A DNA stretch of 64,000 bases, taken from positions 13,372,611-13,436,610 of the forward strand of contig NC_092576.1 of NCBI RefSeq assembly GCF_037975245.1, in the 5' to 3' direction. How positions within the stretch are numbered: position 1 is the stretch's first letter; each line of letters begins with the position of its first letter. Source of the DNA: Apostichopus japonicus. Its lineage: Eukaryota; Echinodermata; Holothuroidea; Aspidochirotida; Stichopodidae. The notes beneath the pieces are model-generated. The model saw nothing but the letters and a program-made list of their open reading frames with translations, ran no database searches and was not told the origin of the DNA. The translations under genes and the position numbers were made by a program. Of the stretch, positions 58,626-64,000 are shown piece by piece.

Positions 58626-61600
58626 ACATTTATAGCAGGTTTTTTTTTCTTTTTCTAACACAAGAATCGTAGTATTTTATAAACTTGTGACAAAACTCAG
58701 AGCCATCCACTGTGTGCACTGCTGCACAACTTTTGAACTTAAAATGACTGCCTGGTTTATAATACACCTGTAGGATACACACTTGTGGTGTAGTACACAA
58801 TCTATGAAACCACAGCTAAACTGTTTAGTTTTGATGTTTTTCGATCGTTCGAAGTAGCTGCTCCTAGCTAATTACCACTAGACACTTCCTTCAAAGAGAA
58901 CGTCCGAAAACCCCATCTTATGCGTCAAGCATTCATCAATATGTTAACCAGTAATTCTTTTGTTCATTCATTCATTCGTTTGTTTTTTTTGTTTTTCTTT
59001 TCTCTCTTTCTCTCCCAAGCCTTGGTGACCCTTCCGGGTGGATGTGCTTGTTATTATGATTATTGTTGTTATTATTATTATGTACTGGTAGTCAAAACAA
59101 TGATCGAACTGCCATTCATTGCATGTATTGTTATCTACATTAATGCACTCAGTAGTCCTACAAGAACCCTCCCCCCCCCTGCCTCATTGTGTAGTAATGT
59201 AATATTTACATAAATTTAATCACACTTTTGGGGCTCATGTAGGTTTGGCAGATCACAGTCAAAACCAAAATTGTTGACCAGTCCCATTTTTAAGTTCCCT
59301 GTTACTGGCCTCCCCAGTCCCCACCCCCCCACCCATTTGTTCCCTTCTTTTTCTGACATTTTTGATAAACTGTAAAGATAAAGACCTGTTAAAATTTTGC
59401 TGGCAATGTACTCCGTTGAACTATTTCGTGTTTGATTAGATTTATGGTTGTAGTAGGATTAAGCTGTTCTGGTTTCTTTGAAAAGTGTTTGCAGTTTTAA
59501 AAAAAGTTTTATTGAAATGAAAAAATGTAAAAAAAATCAAGTGTTCTGTATCAAGTTTTATATCAGTGTGATTTAAATGGTTCCCACATGGTCTGGAAGA
59601 TGGGGGAAAAAAAAGTCTGGAAAAAAGGAATGAAAAGTTCAAACAGGCCTTGAAAAGCCCTTGAATTGTGAATTTAAGTAGGGAAAAGTAAGGAAATATC
59701 CCTTATTTAAAAAAAAATCTTGTTAATATAGTATATTCCCTTCTTGAGATAAAGTTAACAGCATGAAAACCGTGGGTGTAAAGTCATGGTTTGTGGTTCT
59801 TGGCTCTTTGAATGTCCCCCCCCCCACCCCCAACCCCCAAATTGGACTATTCTGGGGTTAGCATACATCATGTAAAACCTGCATTAAAATTGCTCGCCCT
59901 AGGTACTGAATACAGTAGGTATTTGCTCAACAGTAGATAGGTTGCCCAAAATTTAAGTCGTCGTTGAGCTACTACGGAGTACGCTGTACTCAGCTGTATC
60001 CTAAGACAAACAGATGTGTTTCTGATCTTGGAAAAAAAAAACCACTGGAATCTCATTGCTTGGGAATCAAGGAATTTTAAAATGGTTCAACCCTGCAGAG
60101 GGCATCAATTATTAATCAGTGGTAATTTAACTAATTTATCTTTCATCTTTCTGGACAATCCCTCCTTCTCCCCATTCCACCCAATTTGTTGTTGTTGTTG
60201 TCATCTTGAAACAAAAGTTTAGCTGCAACTTATAGCCAACCTATGTTTAAATAAGCTGTGGTTAAATGTTTGGTACTATTAAATAGGTTACCTATTTTAT
60301 GTCTGGACACCAAAACGATCGAGGAGAAAAAGTCAATTAAATAACTTAGACCAGAAAGTAAAAACAGGTCTACGGTATTCAATCTTCTCTTTGATACATT
60401 TGACAAATCAACAAACAACAAACAAAGACATATAAACACATATAAACTGTTAGAGTAAACTGTCTTAAGTTTGAATAGCAGTTTAATGTCAAGAATTAGC
60501 CCCAAAGTTTATCAGAAAGCCACAAGCACAAGTAGACAACTTAAAATGGATGTATGTTAGTGTAACCACATAAATAGGTATTTAAGATATATATGTACAT
60601 GCTTGTAACTGGGGCATCAAACAAAAATCCTCTTGTTATTGTTCAAAATCTCTAAACTTGTTGACTTTTTTAGCTGCTTAGACTTATTAGGACAGTGGGG
60701 TTTGTTAACTTTTCTTTTTTACTTGGAGTTATTTTTTATTTGTTGAACCAAAAGCAATCTGGTCAGGTTGAGTGCAAACACTGTACAATAATACCCTATA
60801 GATGTAGCCTGTTGTGTCCGTGATGTGGGTACATGTGTATGTTGTGTGTGCATATATTTGTGTGTGTGGGTGCTGCAGCAACAAGAATTCAGAGGATAAA
60901 ATTTGTGAAGATTTTTGGTTTGGAGAAGGGGTGAGCTAGGCTGGCATAGTGGGATGGAAAAAAAAAAAAACTACTTGATATTTGATTATATTATAATATT
61001 TGTCAAATTTTCATAGTATTTAACAAGTTACATGGATAGGGAATTTAGTTTAGACGGAAAGGTATCACGTCGAAAAAAAAAAATTCAAAAATACTTTGGA
61101 TGAAAAATGGGGAAAGGTTGTAGTGCAAAGATGTATATCGCTTTTTGCATATATATATGTACAGGAAGTTTGGAACCGTAACATTTGAGAGCAGACGGAA
61201 ATTTGCAGCCCTCGAAGGTACAGTGCCTGCACACCGAATAAAAATGAATGCGAAATTATTCTCCAATAACTACAATATATAGTAAGGTGACCATATTTTC
61301 GTGACTGAAATCGGGAACATTTATTGCGTGACTGATATGGGGGAGGGGTTTAAGGGGAGGGGCTTCCCTCTCCCCTTTGGAAAATTTTCAAGTGCCTAAG
61401 GTGCTTAGATGTAAAATGGTGATACTTTGAAGCACTTTTTATTTTCAAAAATGTAGCTTTTTCTTAAACGAAATCCACTATCTTTACGTGGTTCTTTGAG
61501 AGCTTGTGACTTGCTCATGCTCACACTATAAGTGTCTTTGTGTCGCTCTAGTTGCCATTTATACGGTCGAAAGAGTGCTAGGCTAGATCCATCTCGCATA

Positions 61601-62374
61601 TTTTTAACAGTGTTTCCACTTTACACTGGCTCACCTGAAATACTGGTTATAAGTTCCGTTCTGCGACTGACTGCACACTTGACTAAATTTTGTTTTTACA
61701 ATTATTTTACCAATAATGTGGGATATTTTCGAAATTCCTGAACATTTTGACGAATCGGGGACATTTTCGGGGACACTTGTTCATCGGGGACAGCACACTG
61801 TGATCGGGGACTGTCCTCGAAAATTGGGGACGTCTGCTCACCTTAATATATAGCGAAGATTCTACGATTGTCTTTTATGTAAATCGTATAATAAAAGTAT
61901 ATATACAGAAAATTGTAATAACTACAAATACTGTGCAATTCCATGTATAAATACCACAATTTGTAACAATATAGAAGAGCCTACAAGTGTTTTCTAATAT
62001 GGGGATAATTAATATTTTTTTTCTTTTTATATTTTGTGGGGAGGTTCATGGTTATTAAAGATGAGGAATCTGAGAGTTTTATATTGCTGAAATCGGCAGT
62101 TTATATAATTGCTAAAAACGATGATGCCTGCAGACACCATATTATCTTCCATTTACTTTGTTTCCGTTAACGAGTCCTCATCATCAATGTTCATTTTTTT
62201 TTTTGTATTAACTACTATCGGCTCTCAATCGAACTTAAGAAAAGAGAAAAGCACATGATGTATACATGATGTATACATGCAGTATCCAGCATGTACACAT
62301 CCTTGGATTCCGCGGAGACGACATACCATCTTTAATGGTTGCAATTTTCTCTCGCCTGGAGTAAGGGTTTCAAG

Positions 62375-62600
62375 TCTGTTAAATTAATGCAATGTCAGTT
62401 TAATTAATGCAGTTAAATTTGTCAGTTAAATGATCGGTAAAAAGTCAGTTAAAGTCAGTAAAAGTCACTAAAAAGTCAGAACAAAGATAGTCAGTAACAA
62501 AAATCAGTTAAAAAAAAAATAAAAAGTCAGTAAAAAAAAAAAATTGTCAGTTAAATGCCAGTTAAATTAATGCAGATAAATTAATGCTGTGTAGTCATAA
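62375..62600. repeat. Degenerate gtcagttaaa simple repeat
   Basis: Many spaced copies of gtcagttaaa, gtcagtaaaa and taattaatgcag, with A runs between. Confidence 0.75.
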
Positions 62601-63180
62601 ATAGGCAAATATGTATTTAGTACCGTACAGTAATTTTTCTTCCCTCTTTCTTTAAAAGTATTATAAACAGACAGAAAACCCTAGTGTTTTGTAATCTGAG
62701 ACATTAATCGGAGCCTTTTTCAACACTGAATACACTAAATTTTTTTGAACTGACTAAGTACTGTAAATTTTATTCTCTGTTGTACACGTGGACATGCCTG
62801 GTCAAAGGTTGCATATACATGTATTAATTGAACTAGGTGAGTATAAGTAGAGCTTACTGTATCTTACCACAGACATACACAGGACTTATCTAGTCTAATA
62901 TATGTAAGACTGTTGGATGTTTGTCTTTTTTTTTTCTTTTTTAAATTTTATTTACTCTAAGATCTAATATTAACCAACAACAGCAACATCTGGTTAGGCT
63001 ACAATGATAAGAGAGTGGGAACTGCGAAGGTGTAGGATTTTCCTTCTGATAATGTTTAAAAAAAAAACAGAACCTTTTTTCCTTCCAGATAAGGTGCATA
63101 TATTTTTTGAGGCTGATTGAACAGTAAAGAGATGTATATACTCAGGGTTTCCCAAGCTGGTATTCATTTTGTGAGGTGGC

Positions 63181-63181
63181 C

Positions 63182-63219
<38 letters not shown>
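63181..63219. repeat. Long poly-T tract
   Basis: About 35 consecutive T; possibly the reversed tail of a retroposon, with no identified body. Confidence 0.9.
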
Positions 63220-63220
<1 letters not shown>

Positions 63221-63342
63221 GCAACCACCTGGCAGACATACAGTATATATTACCAATGTCATTGCCTCACTGTTTCAGAGAAGGACTAACAAAGTGCAAC
63301 AGACTGCACTTCATTACATTTATGACCCATCTGATGACAATA

Positions 63343-63640
63343 ACAAATTGCCTGTGAACACTTCATTATAGTGTGCAAGAAATTGGCTGTAAACACTACA
63401 TTATGGTGCAACAAAATCGGCTGTGAGCACTACATTATAGTGCAACAAATTAGCTGTGAACACTACATTATAGTGCAACAAATTAGCTGTGAACACTACA
63501 TTATGGTGCAACAAAATCGGCTGTGAGCACTACATTATAGTGCAAAAAATTGGCTGTGAACACTACAGTGCAACAGATTGGCTGTGAGCACTACATTATA
63601 GTGCAACAAATTGGCTGTGTGCACTACATTAAAGTGCTAA
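63343..63640. repeat. Minisatellite, 33-34-bp unit with internal palindrome
   Basis: Eight to nine copies of a unit with gtgcaacaaattagctgtg and aacactacattatag. Two variants (ttagctgtgaac and atcggctgtgagc) are interspersed. Each unit has cacta-catta-tagtg inverted arms. Confidence 0.9.
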
Positions 63641-64000
63641 ATATTTTTATTTTTTTAACATATTGTTTTATACCCACAGGATCAGTAATTTATTACTATT
63701 TACTTACCTACTACTACTATGAAGTTTCTTATTGGAAAACAATCATCCCCATGGCATATCCAACCCCCTCCCACCCCTCCCCACCACCCACTGGCTATCC
63801 TACAGTACTTAGACACCCCTCAGCTGTACCCCATCTTTCCCAACATGTCCATCTCATCCCCCTCAGTTTCATAAATTTAGCATATTTTTTTTTTTAAATT
63901 GGCTGAATCAAATTGTATACTGTTTATTTTACTTTCAAAGTGTGTCTTGCAGACCAATCATTGTTTGAAAATTTCTTTCAATGGTCACTTACTTTCACAC

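Larger units (their letters stand above)
56177..64000. other. First intron of the RNA-binding protein gene (to window edge)
   Basis: Starts with GTAAGT. No RRM3-like exon was found on the plus strand. It holds small repeats listed separately; the rest is AT-rich with many taggcct words. A separate gene hidden here cannot be excluded. Confidence 0.6.

Noticed and set aside
63343-63640. CRISPR-like array
   Set aside because: Contiguous 33-34-bp units without unique spacers in a eukaryotic intron; an ordinary minisatellite.

Overview
The window is eukaryotic and most likely from a marine deuterostome invertebrate. Support: compact five-exon genes with GT-AG introns, a large variety of retroelements and MITEs, frequent taggcctag-type words, long C/G homopolymers and ATT microsatellites. 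An echinoderm such as a sea cucumber is my best guess, but this rests on sequence style and not on a species-diagnostic gene.

The left 52 kb is a phospholipid scramblase (PLSCR) cluster made by nested duplication. Four gene copies alternate in strand: A (minus, exons 1-2 only, the rest off the left edge), B (plus, 10,470-14,903, complete), C (minus, 27,628-31,997, complete exon set but a mutated exon-3 acceptor) and D (plus, 37,730-49,706, complete, intron 1 swollen to 9.7 kb). A and B form a head-to-head inverted pair, and so do C and D. The whole A-B block (1 to about 16,545) is repeated in direct orientation as the C-D block (about 29,110 to 52,350). Exon-1 signatures pair A with C and B with D, so inversion came first and tandem duplication second. 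Exon lengths (120, 144, 242, 115 and 222-225 nt) and phases are the same in all copies.

The PLSCR introns carry antisense mobile elements. An L1-like LINE and a tandem tRNA-derived SINE array lie in intron 1 of A, B and C; D keeps much more of the LINE but has lost the SINE. D also carries a young Penelope-like retroelement (PLE, 43,003-47,478) with a 13-bp target duplication. It is built of two nearly identical head-to-head copies, each ending in a hammerhead-ribozyme-like motif. The spacer between B and C holds a foldback repeat enclosing a dead Tx1-like LINE, a hAT transposase fragment, a hAT-type MITE and minisatellites. The spacers between divergent pairs hold relic integrase-like exons and a stretch that looks gene-converted.

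The right 12 kb is single-copy sequence. It has one clear gene start: the first coding exon (55,445-56,176) of an A1CF/RBM46/RBM47-family RNA-binding protein. Everything to the right edge looks like its first intron, with small MITEs, telomere-like repeats and minisatellites. I found no rRNA gene, functional tRNA gene, CRISPR array or prokaryotic feature.
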